This document shows, in pieces, positions 19,182 through 29,013 of a stretch of DNA of 64,000 bases (positions are counted from its first letter, which is position 1; each line of letters starts with the position of its first letter). The position numbers were made by a program, and so were the translations under genes. The notes under the pieces were generated by a model, which was not told where the DNA came from, did not search any database, and was given only the letters and a program-made list of their open reading frames with translations. The stretch is from Periweissella ghanensis (GTDB lineage: Bacteria > Bacillota > Bacilli > Lactobacillales > Lactobacillaceae): NCBI RefSeq assembly GCF_918814755.1, contig NZ_CAKKNT010000009.1, positions 1 through 64,000 on the forward strand, read 5' to 3'.

Positions 19182-19798
19182 CGTTCTAATTCTCCAATCA
19201 TTTCTGTGTATTCTGGCATCACACGGTTAACGCTTAAGTGTTCGGCACGAATAATATCTTTGATTCGTTCAACTGCCAACGGTACTTCGTCGTTAACAAC
19301 CGCGTAGTCATAATTTTGCATCATTTTAATTTCCGTGATTGCTGTTTCAATACGCTTATCAATCACTTCAATTGAATCGGTTCCCCGACCAACTAAACGG
19401 TTCTTTAATTCTTTTAAATCAGGTGGTGTTAAGAAAATATAAACCCCATCTGGCATCTTTTCACGAACTTGCATCGCTCCTTGAACTTCAATTTCTAAAA
19501 AGACGTCATAACCTTCATCAAGTGTTTGGTTAATGTATTTTAAAGGTGTGCCATAGTAGTTGTCAACGTATTGCGCATATTCTAACATGCCACCATTGGC
19601 AATCTCAGCCTCAAATTCTGCCTTTGTGACAAAGTAATAATCTTCGCCGTTTACTTCACCCTCACGTGGTTGTCGTGTGGTCATTGATACTGAATAAACA
19701 AAATCATTATCACCTTGTTCAAAAATTGCCTTACGGACTGTCCCCTTACCTACACCAGATGGTCCAGATAAGACGATTAACATGCCGCGTTTAACCAT
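19178..19798 (-). CDS. gmk: Guanylate kinase
   Basis: GMP to GDP kinase, 206 aa. The P-loop [10 protein letters not shown], the GMP-binding [20 protein letters not shown] and [13 protein letters not shown], and the lid region are intact. It overlaps rpoZ by 4 bp. Confidence 0.97.
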   Translation of the reverse strand: MVKRGMLIVLSGPSGVGKGTVRKAIFEQGDNDFVYSVSMTTRQPREGEVNGEDYYFVTKAEFEAEIANGGMLEYAQYVDNYYGTPLKYINQTLDEGYDVFLEIEVQGAMQVREKMPDGVYIFLTPPDLKELKNRLVGRGTDSIEVIDKRIETAITEIKMMQNYDYAVVNDEVPLAVERIKDIIRAEHLSVNRVMPEYTEMIGELER

Positions 19799-19872
19799 TA
19801 CGCATATCCTCCAATAAAATTGTCAATTAACTAAATATATTAGATTATAATACCACATCAAATTTAACTTTA

Positions 19873-20472
19873 CTATGTCAAACTGTTGACAATCGCTAGT
19901 AAGTCATCAACTTGGCAATATGTTTGTGCCAAATCACCTTGATTATCAATCACATAATCCGCCCGACGCCGCTTTTCATCGATACTAATCTGGGCGGCAA
20001 TCCGTTGTTGGGCGGCCGTGAGTGATAAATTATCGCGTAACTTTAAGCGGGTCAACTGGACCTCAGGACTGACATAAACCACTACCACAAAATCAACCGT
20101 ATGCTCATAGTGGGCTTCAAATAAAGTTGGCGCATCCAAGCAAACGAGTGCTGTGCCCGCTGCTTGGTAAGCCGTGATTTTTTGCATAATGGCCGTTCGA
20201 ATTGCTGGATCCATCAATTCATTTAACAGCTTTAATTCATTAGCATCATTAAAGACAATCTCCCCCAACGCCCGGCGATTTAATGTCCCGGTTGGTAGTA
20301 AAATTTCAGATCCAAAATGGGCCACTAAATGGGCTAATAACGGTTTATCGGGTGCGACGACTTCACGGGCAACAATATCCGCATCAATAATTGGAATTCC
20401 TTTTTGGGCCAAATATTGACTTACCGTTGATTTTCCAGATGCAATCCCACCTGTTAATCCCATAATTTTCAT
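19873..20472 (-). CDS. coaE: Dephospho-CoA kinase
   Basis: The last step of coenzyme A synthesis, 199 aa. P-loop GLTGGIASGKSTVS, then IIDADIVAREVV, the LDAPTLFE segment and VVVYVSPEVQLTRL lid. The ATG at 20472 follows GAGG by 6-7 bases; an in-frame ATG at 20484 would place that site inside the gene. It starts 18 bp after mutM ends, in the polA-mutM-coaE group common in Lactobacillales. Confidence 0.95.
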   Translation of the reverse strand: MKIMGLTGGIASGKSTVSQYLAQKGIPIIDADIVAREVVAPDKPLLAHLVAHFGSEILLPTGTLNRRALGEIVFNDANELKLLNELMDPAIRTAIMQKITAYQAAGTALVCLDAPTLFEAHYEHTVDFVVVVYVSPEVQLTRLKLRDNLSLTAAQQRIAAQISIDEKRRRADYVIDNQGDLAQTYCQVDDLLAIVNSLT

Positions 20473-20490
20473 TGGCAGCCTCATTAATTT

Positions 20491-21324
20491 CTACGCATGA
20501 ATTTGTTGACATTGTGGACAATAAGTAGTTCCGCGTTGGGCAACTTTCATTTTTTGCATTAGCGTTCCACAGCGTAAGCATGGTTCACCATTGCGGCCAT
20601 AGGCTTGTAATTCATTTTGAAACGCCCCGGCTTCACCAAACGCATTCGTATATGAGTGCACCGTCGTCCCATGATGCTCAATGGCGCGTTTAATTTCACT
20701 AATGATATTGGCCCGTAATTCCGTAATTTCTGCCAACGTCACTGTATTAACTGGTTGTTCCGGATGGATTTTACTTTGCCATAAAACTTCATCAACATAA
20801 ATATTTCCCAATCCAGCGAGATTACTTTGATCGAGTAAAAACGGTTTAATAATTTTACGCGATTTAGCCATAATTTCCACTAAATATTCGGTCGTTAGGT
20901 CATCTTCAGTTGGTTCTGGGCCCATTTTTTTAATTCCAGGGACCAATTGATTTTCCATCCCCGTTGGTACGAATTGCATCCGGCCAAATTTACGCGTATC
21001 CAAGTACCATAAATCCGTATCATGATCTAAATGAAAGACCACACAAACATGTTTTTCAGGTGGGATGCCCGCTGGGACCGTATTGTATTTACCTTCCATC
21101 CGTAAATGACTAACCAAAGTATAATCACCACTTAAGCGAAAAAGTAAAAATTTCCCTCGGCGGTCAATATCTTCAATTGTCCGATTAGCAAGGGCTTTAA
21201 TAATTGCTGGCACATCCCCTTCAATTGTTTTGGGCCATAATAATTCAACAGCTTTAATTTGTCGTTTTTGAACTAAGTGTAATAGTCCTCGTCGTACAGT
21301 TTCGACTTCTGGTAATTCAGGCAT
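20491..21324 (-). CDS. mutM: Formamidopyrimidine-DNA glycosylase
   Basis: Base-excision enzyme that removes 8-oxoguanine, 277 aa. The N-terminal catalytic proline follows methionine in MPELPEVETVRRGL. The helix-two-turn-helix has QSNLAGLGNIYVDEVLW, and the C-terminal zinc finger has CLRCG and CPQCQ. It lies 19 bp downstream of polA. Confidence 0.97.
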   Translation of the reverse strand: MPELPEVETVRRGLLHLVQKRQIKAVELLWPKTIEGDVPAIIKALANRTIEDIDRRGKFLLFRLSGDYTLVSHLRMEGKYNTVPAGIPPEKHVCVVFHLDHDTDLWYLDTRKFGRMQFVPTGMENQLVPGIKKMGPEPTEDDLTTEYLVEIMAKSRKIIKPFLLDQSNLAGLGNIYVDEVLWQSKIHPEQPVNTVTLAEITELRANIISEIKRAIEHHGTTVHSYTNAFGEAGAFQNELQAYGRNGEPCLRCGTLMQKMKVAQRGTTYCPQCQQIHA

Positions 21325-21343
21325 CTGGTATCCTCATTCATTT

Positions 21344-24022
21344 TTATTTTGCATCAAACCACGTTGGACCGTAATGACTTTCAACTTTTAATGGTACATC
21401 TAACGTAACCGCTGAATCCATGATTTTGGGAACTAATTGCTCCAAAGTAGCGATTTCACTAGTTGGTGCTTCAAAAATCAGTTCATCGTGCACTTGCAGT
21501 AACATTTTAGATTGTAAGCCACGTTCCTTTAAGGCTGCTTGCATATTAATCATCGCTAGTTTAATAATATCGGCCGCTGAACCTTGAATCGGCGTATTCA
21601 TCGCTGTTCGTTCGGCAAAGCTCCGTAAATTAAACGTTTTTGCATTAATTTCTGGTAAATAGCGCCGGCGTTTTGACAACGTTTCTACATAGCCATTTAA
21701 TTTAGCTTCCGCAACAACTTGTTCTAACCAAGCCGCCACACCGGGATATTGTTCAAAATACGTTGCAATCATCGTTTTAGCTTCAGCCCGGGAAACACCA
21801 ATACTTTGACTCAACCCAAAATCTGAAATCCCATAAACAATCCCAAAGTTAACCGCTTTGGCCTTGCGCCGCATGTTTCCATCTACAACTTCATCCGGGG
21901 CTAAGCCAAAAATTCGTCGGGCCGTGGCCGCATGAATATCATCATCTTCTTTAAAAGCGGCTTGCAAGTGTTCATCACCGGTAATGTGGGCTAAAACCCG
22001 TAATTCAATTTGTGAATAATCGGCCCCAAAAATTTGCCAATCCGGATGACTGGGCACAAATGCTTGGCGAATTTTACGGCCTTCTTCTAAGCGAATTGGA
22101 ATATTTTGTAAATTAGGATCAACTGATGATAACCGCCCCGTCTGCGTCAAAGTTTGCATATACCGGGTGTGAATTTTTGAATCTGTGCTATGAACCACCT
22201 TTAACAAACCTTCAATATAGGTTTGTTGTAACTTTGCAACTTGCCGATATTGCAAAATATCTTCGACAATCGGGGCTTCTGGTGCTAATTTTTCTAAAAC
22301 ATCAACCGCCGTTGAGTAACCCGTTTTCGTCTTTTTAATGACTGGTAGTTGCATTTTTTCAAATAAAATTTCCCCTAATTGTTTAGGTGATTGAATATTA
22401 AATTCTTGACCGGCTTGGCGATAAATCGCTTGTTCTAATTCACTTAACCGTTCAATTAACTTACTACCTTGCGCGCGTAATTGCTCAGTATCAACGGTAA
22501 TCCCGGTGATTTCCATTTGAGCTAAAACATAGGTTAATGGTAATTCAATTGTTTCATATAATGGTAACTGTTCATGTTCAACTAGTTTTGCCGTTACTTT
22601 CGGTGCTAATTGATCAATGGCATGGACCTTATTCACTAAATGTTTAAATAAGATGTCATCATCCGTTGGAATCGCAAATTTAGCTCCCTTACCATAGACG
22701 ACTTCATCACTTTCAATATCGTAATAATCAAATTGTTGAGCTAATTCACCAATATCATCAACATTCGTATTGGTATCAAGTAAGTAAGCAGCCAAAATAA
22801 TGTCAACAGCCACATTTTGTAACTTAATGCCCAAACGATTTAATAACACAATCGTAGCTTTGGCGTTATAGACATTTTTCTTAATATTGGGGTTGGTTAA
22901 TAACTCACTCACCGTTGGAATTAATAACCAATCGACACTGCGGGCTACAAAGTAACCTTGCGTCGCATTCCCAATGGCAAAGCCAACCATTTCACTAATG
23001 TGATAATTGGGGGACGTGGTTTCTAGATAAAAACTAATCTCACCCGCTAAATTAGCTACATCAGCTAAATTATCTTCAGTGATTGGTTGCATTTTAAGCG
23101 GTGGTTTATTTGCCGTGGCTGCTTTACCGGTCTGGCCATGACCAGCGGCATATAACTTAGCCAATTGTTGCTTAAAGTTAAGCATTTGATAGAACGGAAC
23201 AATCCCTTCATAATCAGCTCCCCGATAATTAATATCCGCAATTCCCACTGGTAACTCAACATCAGTCCGAATACGGGCTAAATCTTGGGACATAAAGGCT
23301 TGTTCACGATCATTAATCAAATTATCTTTCATTTTTGATTGTTTCAATGAATCCACATTTTCATATAGCTTTTCTAATGTGCCCCATTCCTTTAATAGCT
23401 TAATGGCCGTAACCGGTCCAATTTTAGTTACACCAGGATAATTATCGGCCGTATCACCAGTAAGGGCCTTCATATCAACGACTTGTTCGGCAGTTAAACC
23501 ATCATACTTCTCCATCACGGCAGCCGGATCAAAAGTTTCTAACTCTGAAACTCCTTTTTTAGTTACCAAGACCGTGATATTTTCATCAACTAACTGGAGT
23601 AAATCACGATCTCCAGTCACAATTGTAACCGCCAAGCCTTCTTTGGCCCCCACTTTAGCTAAGGTTCCAATAATATCATCAGCTTCATAGCCTGGTAATT
23701 CATAAGATGTTATCCCATGAAATTCAACCAATTGACGTAAATAAGGAAATTGTTCGACTAATTCCGGTGGCGTTGATTGACGACTGCCTTTATAAGAATC
23801 TAATTTCTCAGTTCGAAAGGTCGTTTTACCAGCATCCCAAGCAACTAGACAGTAATCTGGTTGCATCGGATCAACTAACGTATCCAGAAAGTTATTAAAA
23901 GCGACTAACGCATTCGTATGTAAGCCGTCTTGGTTTTTCATGCGATCTAATTGCGAATGCATGGCGTAAAAGGCCCGAAAGGCCAAGCTATTACCATCAA
24001 TTAATAAAAGGGTTTTCTTCAT
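21344..24022 (-). CDS. polA: DNA polymerase I
   Basis: Repair and Okazaki-fragment polymerase, 892 aa. The 5'-3' flap nuclease domain (about 1-295) has LLIDGNSLAFRAFYA, ELPGYEADDIIGTLA, TGDRDLLQLV and DMKALTGDTADNYPG. The middle 3'-5' exonuclease domain is degenerate: the usual DxE is replaced in FYLETTS, so proofreading is probably lost, as in many Gram-positive Pol I enzymes. The polymerase domain carries DYSQIELRVLAH, RRKAKAVNFGIVYG and LLQVHDELIFE. It heads polA-mutM-coaE. Confidence 0.97.
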   Translation of the reverse strand: MKKTLLLIDGNSLAFRAFYAMHSQLDRMKNQDGLHTNALVAFNNFLDTLVDPMQPDYCLVAWDAGKTTFRTEKLDSYKGSRQSTPPELVEQFPYLRQLVEFHGITSYELPGYEADDIIGTLAKVGAKEGLAVTIVTGDRDLLQLVDENITVLVTKKGVSELETFDPAAVMEKYDGLTAEQVVDMKALTGDTADNYPGVTKIGPVTAIKLLKEWGTLEKLYENVDSLKQSKMKDNLINDREQAFMSQDLARIRTDVELPVGIADINYRGADYEGIVPFYQMLNFKQQLAKLYAAGHGQTGKAATANKPPLKMQPITEDNLADVANLAGEISFYLETTSPNYHISEMVGFAIGNATQGYFVARSVDWLLIPTVSELLTNPNIKKNVYNAKATIVLLNRLGIKLQNVAVDIILAAYLLDTNTNVDDIGELAQQFDYYDIESDEVVYGKGAKFAIPTDDDILFKHLVNKVHAIDQLAPKVTAKLVEHEQLPLYETIELPLTYVLAQMEITGITVDTEQLRAQGSKLIERLSELEQAIYRQAGQEFNIQSPKQLGEILFEKMQLPVIKKTKTGYSTAVDVLEKLAPEAPIVEDILQYRQVAKLQQTYIEGLLKVVHSTDSKIHTRYMQTLTQTGRLSSVDPNLQNIPIRLEEGRKIRQAFVPSHPDWQIFGADYSQIELRVLAHITGDEHLQAAFKEDDDIHAATARRIFGLAPDEVVDGNMRRKAKAVNFGIVYGISDFGLSQSIGVSRAEAKTMIATYFEQYPGVAAWLEQVVAEAKLNGYVETLSKRRRYLPEINAKTFNLRSFAERTAMNTPIQGSAADIIKLAMINMQAALKERGLQSKMLLQVHDELIFEAPTSEIATLEQLVPKIMDSAVTLDVPLKVESHYGPTWFDAK

Positions 24023-24051
24023 ATGCTCACTCCTTGTGTGCTTATTTAATT

Positions 24052-26850
24052 TTATTTGAGTGTGCGTTTAAAAAAATCAGCCGCAGTGGCCGCAATTTGA
24101 GCACTAGTAATTGTGTTGATTGGTAGTTTTTTAGGTAACGCATTAATTATTGTTTTACCATATTTTTTATTAACAATCCGGGCATCTAGGATAATAACCA
24201 TGCCAATCGCATCCGGGGTGCGTAAAATTCGACCAATTCCCTGCCGTAAACGTAAAATTGCTTTGGGCAAACTCAAGTTATAAAACGGATTTCGATGTTG
24301 TTGCTCTAACCAATCATTTTGGGCTTGAATTAAGGGACTCTCGGGATTTTCAAAAGGTAACCGGGTAATAATCAGTAATTCAATTTCATCACTGGGCATA
24401 TCAATCCCTTCCCAAAAGCCACCACTACCAAGTAAAATTACGTGTTCTTCGTCTTTAAACTTACGTAAAATCTTACTATTAGAACCACTCACTCCTTGGG
24501 CTAAGATCGTAAAATGATGTAATTCTGGCATCCCATGTAAGAGCTTAGTTACTTGTTCAATCGTCGCTAACGAATTAAACAAGATTAACGCTTTTTTTGA
24601 AACGCCCGTTAATAATTGTTTAATTTGGCGCGCTAAGTAATCACTATACATAAATTGATTAGTTTGCCGTGGATCTGGTGCATCACTAACTAAGACTAGT
24701 TGGGCTTGAGCTTCATATGGAAAATTATCTGCAAAACGTTTAACTTTGACATTATCCTTAACTAAATTCAATTGATCAAATACATATTGTGAGCGTGCGG
24801 AACTAAATAATGTCGCCCCAACAAATATCGGTGCTTGAAAGTACGGATACATTTTGTCAGTAAAGAACGCTTCCGTGTTAATTAGTGAGCTACTCAAAAT
24901 AAGATTTGATGATTGATTTTGCGAATTACTGTTTAACCAAAAGACGCCTTTTTCGGGATCATTTAATACTTGCGCATGTAACGTCCAAAATACTTCTAAT
25001 TGTTGTTCCAATAAATTGGCCTCTGCTTGAAAGGCCGCCATTTGTTCAAAATCATTAGCTAACCACCGTTGATTTTCTGTTTCAAAAATATTATTTAACC
25101 CGGCTAAGGCCAATTTTAAGTCGGTAACATCATTTTGTAAGCGGGTAATCAAATCGGTATGTTGGCCAAAAAATGTGGCCATTCCTTGGGAGCTAATCCG
25201 TTTTTCAAAGCCTAGTGGTGTCGTTACTAACTGCACGTTTAATAAAAAGTGACGATATAACAACATCAATAATTGATTTAAATTTTCCGCAATACCTTGG
25301 GTGGCACTACTAATTTTTTTGAGTAATTCATCATTACCAAGACTGCCACGGAAAATATCAAAAATATCGCGATTATGATTATTTAACAATAACCCTTGTA
25401 ATTGGGTGATGCTCTTTAAAGCACTAGCAAATGAAAATTGGTTCCGTGAAACCGCTAAAACACTCGGTGCTAACTGATGGGCTTCATCGACAACTAAAAA
25501 TGGTTGTTCAGTAAATTCATCAGCATGTTGGATTAAAAACGCATGATTGACAACTAACATATCAGCATTTTTAATTGCGGCTTGTTGCCGTTCATAAAAG
25601 GCCAATTCGCCAAACTCATTCACGTCATTTTTCGTTGTGTAAGCAATTTGTTGTCTAAAAAACGTGTTTGGATTACCAATTTGAATTTCATCCAAATCAC
25701 CAGTTGTCGTCATCGTTAACCACACCACAATCCGCATTTTCAAAAATTGATCCGCATAATTAGACGCTTTACTAAATAAAATTTGGCGAAATTTGGTTAA
25801 ATCAATATAATGTTGGCGCCCTTTGACCATGGTGGCTTGAATTTTAAACGGTAAGAACGGCGCTAACTTTTGGTCAATTACGTGCATAACTTGCTCTTGT
25901 AACAAAAATGTCGGCACGGATATGACCGTTTTACGACCCGTTTGACTTAAATAAGCAAATGGTAACAAGTATCCTAATGTTTTCCCCATCCCCGTGGGTG
26001 CTTCTAACATCATTGGGGAACTATTGGGATGGGCAAAATTATTGTAAATCAGGTTCATAAATTTTGCTTGTTCACCGCGATACTCAATGGCCCCTTTAAA
26101 CAACTGTTCTTTGGCCCGTTGGGTATTAGGATAGCGTTTAGGTTGCGTGCGTTTAAAGGCCGTTTGATTTGCTTTAGTTAGTACTAAATCATTGGCAATA
26201 ACTAAATGCGCGGCTAACTGATTAGCATTAGCTTGGCGTTCTGTCACCAGCGCATCAAAAAATATACTGGTTTGTCGCGGTAAAATATTAGCAAATTTTT
26301 GCAGAGTTTGGAGCGTTAATAATGGTAAGTCACGCGCGACTTGCCATAAGTCCATAAATAATCGTGCGGTGGCTTGCGCATCAGAGTCTGCGCGGTGCGG
26401 TTGTAAGTGCTTAATTGCTAAATATTGACTTAAATCAGCTAAGCGATAGCCTGGGGCCGTGGGATATAATATTTGTGCTAATGGTACCGTATCAATACCA
26501 TCGATTTCTAAAGTTGGTAAGCCGACCCGTTTAAATTCTGCCACTAAAAATGGGAAATCAAAGTTAATATTATGGGCCACAAAAATGGTATCCTGTAAGA
26601 AATTCCATAAAGTTTGGGCGACATCACTAAATAAAGGCGCATCGTGAACATCTTTATTCGTAATCCCCGTTAATTGAATCACGGCTGGTGGAATCGCTGC
26701 TTCAGGGTTAATATTGGTGGCAAACGTTTGAATAATTTTATTGTTTTGCACAATAACCGCACCGATTTGAATAATTCGGGCACCGTCTTTTATATTTGTA
26801 CCAGTTGTCTCAATATCGACAACGGCAAATTTTTGATTTTCTAATAACAA
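24052..26850 (-). CDS. dinG: DinG-type helicase with N-terminal exonuclease domain
   Basis: A 932-aa fusion typical of Firmicutes. Residues 1-170 form a DnaQ-like 3'-5' exonuclease with VVDIETTGTNIKDG, HNINFDFPFL and HRADSDAQATARLF. The rest is an XPD/DinG-like superfamily 2 helicase with Walker A EAPTGMGKTLGYLLP, VVDEAHQLAP (DEAH) and a C-terminal RLPFENPESP / LRLRQGIGRILR motif. No Fe-S cysteine cluster is apparent, in line with the Gram-positive group. The start is TTG at 26850, chosen because GGAGAGG lies 7 bases upstream and MLLENQKFAVVDIE begins the domain. Confidence 0.92.
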   Translation of the reverse strand: MLLENQKFAVVDIETTGTNIKDGARIIQIGAVIVQNNKIIQTFATNINPEAAIPPAVIQLTGITNKDVHDAPLFSDVAQTLWNFLQDTIFVAHNINFDFPFLVAEFKRVGLPTLEIDGIDTVPLAQILYPTAPGYRLADLSQYLAIKHLQPHRADSDAQATARLFMDLWQVARDLPLLTLQTLQKFANILPRQTSIFFDALVTERQANANQLAAHLVIANDLVLTKANQTAFKRTQPKRYPNTQRAKEQLFKGAIEYRGEQAKFMNLIYNNFAHPNSSPMMLEAPTGMGKTLGYLLPFAYLSQTGRKTVISVPTFLLQEQVMHVIDQKLAPFLPFKIQATMVKGRQHYIDLTKFRQILFSKASNYADQFLKMRIVVWLTMTTTGDLDEIQIGNPNTFFRQQIAYTTKNDVNEFGELAFYERQQAAIKNADMLVVNHAFLIQHADEFTEQPFLVVDEAHQLAPSVLAVSRNQFSFASALKSITQLQGLLLNNHNRDIFDIFRGSLGNDELLKKISSATQGIAENLNQLLMLLYRHFLLNVQLVTTPLGFEKRISSQGMATFFGQHTDLITRLQNDVTDLKLALAGLNNIFETENQRWLANDFEQMAAFQAEANLLEQQLEVFWTLHAQVLNDPEKGVFWLNSNSQNQSSNLILSSSLINTEAFFTDKMYPYFQAPIFVGATLFSSARSQYVFDQLNLVKDNVKVKRFADNFPYEAQAQLVLVSDAPDPRQTNQFMYSDYLARQIKQLLTGVSKKALILFNSLATIEQVTKLLHGMPELHHFTILAQGVSGSNSKILRKFKDEEHVILLGSGGFWEGIDMPSDEIELLIITRLPFENPESPLIQAQNDWLEQQHRNPFYNLSLPKAILRLRQGIGRILRTPDAIGMVIILDARIVNKKYGKTIINALPKKLPINTITSAQIAATAADFFKRTLK

Positions 26851-26994
26851 AACACTGCCTCTCCATCCTGAATTTCATTCCTAAGGTATAATTATAAATA
26901 CATTTTATCAAAAAAAACATGAAACTTGGGTGAAAGCTTCCACAAAAAGTGGTTAGTTTTGCTGATATGCGATAAAATAATCTAGGATTATTTC

Positions 26995-27000
26995 TATAAT
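26995..27000 (+). promoter_or_regulatory. Candidate -10 for the mevalonate operon
   Basis: A perfect TATAAT about 65 bases before mvk in the 216-bp divergent region shared with dinG. No convincing -35 is seen, so the assignment is tentative. A second TATAAT-like box on the minus strand, just upstream of dinG, could serve the other direction. Confidence 0.35.
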
Positions 27001-27066
27001 GGATAGTAAATATTTAAAATATGCTTAGGACAGATAGAGCTAAGTAATGAAAGAAGAACTGAATTT

Positions 27067-28026
27067 ATGTTAACAAAAGCAATTGGACAAAGTCATGCCA
27101 AAGCTATTTTGATGGGTGAACATTCCGTTGTTTACGGCGAACCAGCCATTGCAATTCCACTACTAAATATTAATATGATTGTCTCAATTATCATCCGACA
27201 CGATCATCAACAAATTATCAAAAGCCGCTACTACAATGGTAGCCTCTCAGATTTGGCGGGGGCCTATGAAGGTGTCCGCCAACTAATTGTCTTTTTACTT
27301 GAGCAATTTAACGCTACTGATTTAGGCTTTGAATTAACGTTCAATAGTCAAATTCCGCAAGAACGCGGAATGGGTTCATCGGCCGCCACTTCAATTGCGG
27401 TTATTCGTGCTTTTTATGCCCTATTTGAAGAACCGCTTGATCGCAAAACGCTCTTGAAAATGGCCAATATTGAAGAATCAATTACCCACGGTTCTCCAAG
27501 TGGTATTGATACCGCCACTAGTAGTTCTGAAGATCCCATTTTCTTCATTAAAAATAAAGAAGTGACGCCCTTTAAAATTGACGTCCCTGGTTACTTAGTC
27601 ATTTCAGACACTGGTATTATGGGTCAAACTGGGTTAGCTGTTAGTGCTGTGCGCCGCTTATTTGATGAAGAACCTTCAAAAACGCGCCGCTTAATTTCTG
27701 ATTTAGGGGAAGCGGCTACTTCAGCTAAAACGGCCCTCCAAACGGGCGATTTAGTTGCGCTTGGTCAATTAATGACCAAAGCCCATGCCCATTTACGGAC
27801 GCTTGGCGTCTCACATCCACACTTAGAGACCTTAGTCAAAACAGCCATTGAAAAAAATGCCTTAGGCGCTAAATTGACTGGTTCAGGGATTGGTGGGAGT
27901 ATAATCGCTCTAGCTAAAGATTTAACGGATGCCCAACGCATTGCCGATGCCTTAAGTGCGGTCGGTGCCCAAGAATATTGGATTAGTCCCTTAGCTAGCC
28001 AAATGAATACGGAGCATCTTAATTAA
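27067..28026 (+). CDS. mvk: Mevalonate kinase
   Basis: GHMP-family kinase of 319 aa, phosphorylating mevalonate at the start of the lower mevalonate pathway. Motifs: GEHSVVYGEPAIAIP near the N-terminus, the ATP loop QERGMGSSAATS near residue 100, the HGSPSGIDTATS aspartate region, and GSGIGGSIIAL near the C-terminus. It overlaps mvaD by 1 bp (TAATG). First gene of mvk-mvaD-pmk-fni. Confidence 0.95.
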   Translation: MLTKAIGQSHAKAILMGEHSVVYGEPAIAIPLLNINMIVSIIIRHDHQQIIKSRYYNGSLSDLAGAYEGVRQLIVFLLEQFNATDLGFELTFNSQIPQERGMGSSAATSIAVIRAFYALFEEPLDRKTLLKMANIEESITHGSPSGIDTATSSSEDPIFFIKNKEVTPFKIDVPGYLVISDTGIMGQTGLAVSAVRRLFDEEPSKTRRLISDLGEAATSAKTALQTGDLVALGQLMTKAHAHLRTLGVSHPHLETLVKTAIEKNALGAKLTGSGIGGSIIALAKDLTDAQRIADALSAVGAQEYWISPLASQMNTEHLN

Positions 28027-29000
28027 TGAATACACCAATTACGGCCCGCGCCCATACTAATATCGCCCTAATTAAATATTGGGGTAAAAAAAATGCAGAG
28101 TTAATTATTCCAACAACCAGTAGTTTATCGCTAACGCTTGATCAATTTTATACTGATACAACGGTGGTGTTTGATGAGCAATTAACGCATGATGAACTAT
28201 CATTAAACGATACGCTAATTACTGATAATACCCTTACTAAGACAACAGCCTTTCTTGATTTGGTTCGCCAAATGGCCGGAATTGACACTTTTGCCCGCAT
28301 TAACAGTATCAATCATGTGCCCACTGCCGCCGGCTTAGCTTCATCAGCTAGTGGTTTTGCCGCCTTAGCAGCTGCCAGTAGCAAAGCAGCGGGGCTTGAT
28401 TTAGATCGCCAAGCCCTTTCACGCTTAGCCCGTCGTGGCTCTGGTTCAGCTTCGCGCTCAATTTTTGGTGGTTTTGCTGAATGGGTAGCTGGCGAAGATG
28501 ATTTCACATCTTATGCGCATCCCATCCAAGAAAATGTTACAATGGATATTCAGATGTTAACAGTGGTCCTTGATGGTTCCCAAAAGAAAATTGGGAGCCG
28601 CCAAGGAATGCAACATGCGATTGCAACTTCCCCTTTTTATAATACGTGGGTCGCTGAATCGGCTGTTGACTTAGTCGCCATGAAACAAGCTATTGCAAAT
28701 AATGATTTTCAAACGCTCGGTGAATTAGCTGAGCACAATGCCCTCCAAATGCATAGTTTGAATTTCACTGCCAAGCCCGCTTTCACCTACTTTAATGGGT
28801 ATACTCTTAGCATTTTAAATCTCGTCCAAGACTTACGCCGCCAAGGTATTCAAGCTTATGCAACTATGGATGCCGGCCCAAACGTTAAGATTATTTCGCA
28901 AAGCGACGCAACGCAAGTTATTTGTGCGGCCATCAAAAACAATTTCCCAAACGCCGGGATTGAAGTTGCTAAACCCGGCCCTGGAATTAGTTATTTATAA
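28026..29000 (+). CDS. mvaD: Diphosphomevalonate decarboxylase
   Basis: ATP-dependent decarboxylation of 5-diphosphomevalonate to IPP, 324 aa. The N-terminal ARAHTNIALIKYWGK, the TTSSLSLTL segment, the phosphate loop AAGLASSASGFAAL and RRGSGSASRSIFGGF, and the catalytic Asp region TMDAGPNVK are all present. It is translationally coupled to mvk and 13 bp from the phosphomevalonate kinase gene. Confidence 0.96.
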   Translation: MNTPITARAHTNIALIKYWGKKNAELIIPTTSSLSLTLDQFYTDTTVVFDEQLTHDELSLNDTLITDNTLTKTTAFLDLVRQMAGIDTFARINSINHVPTAAGLASSASGFAALAAASSKAAGLDLDRQALSRLARRGSGSASRSIFGGFAEWVAGEDDFTSYAHPIQENVTMDIQMLTVVLDGSQKKIGSRQGMQHAIATSPFYNTWVAESAVDLVAMKQAIANNDFQTLGELAEHNALQMHSLNFTAKPAFTYFNGYTLSILNLVQDLRRQGIQAYATMDAGPNVKIISQSDATQVICAAIKNNFPNAGIEVAKPGPGISYL

Positions 29001-29013
29001 TAAGGAATAAAAT

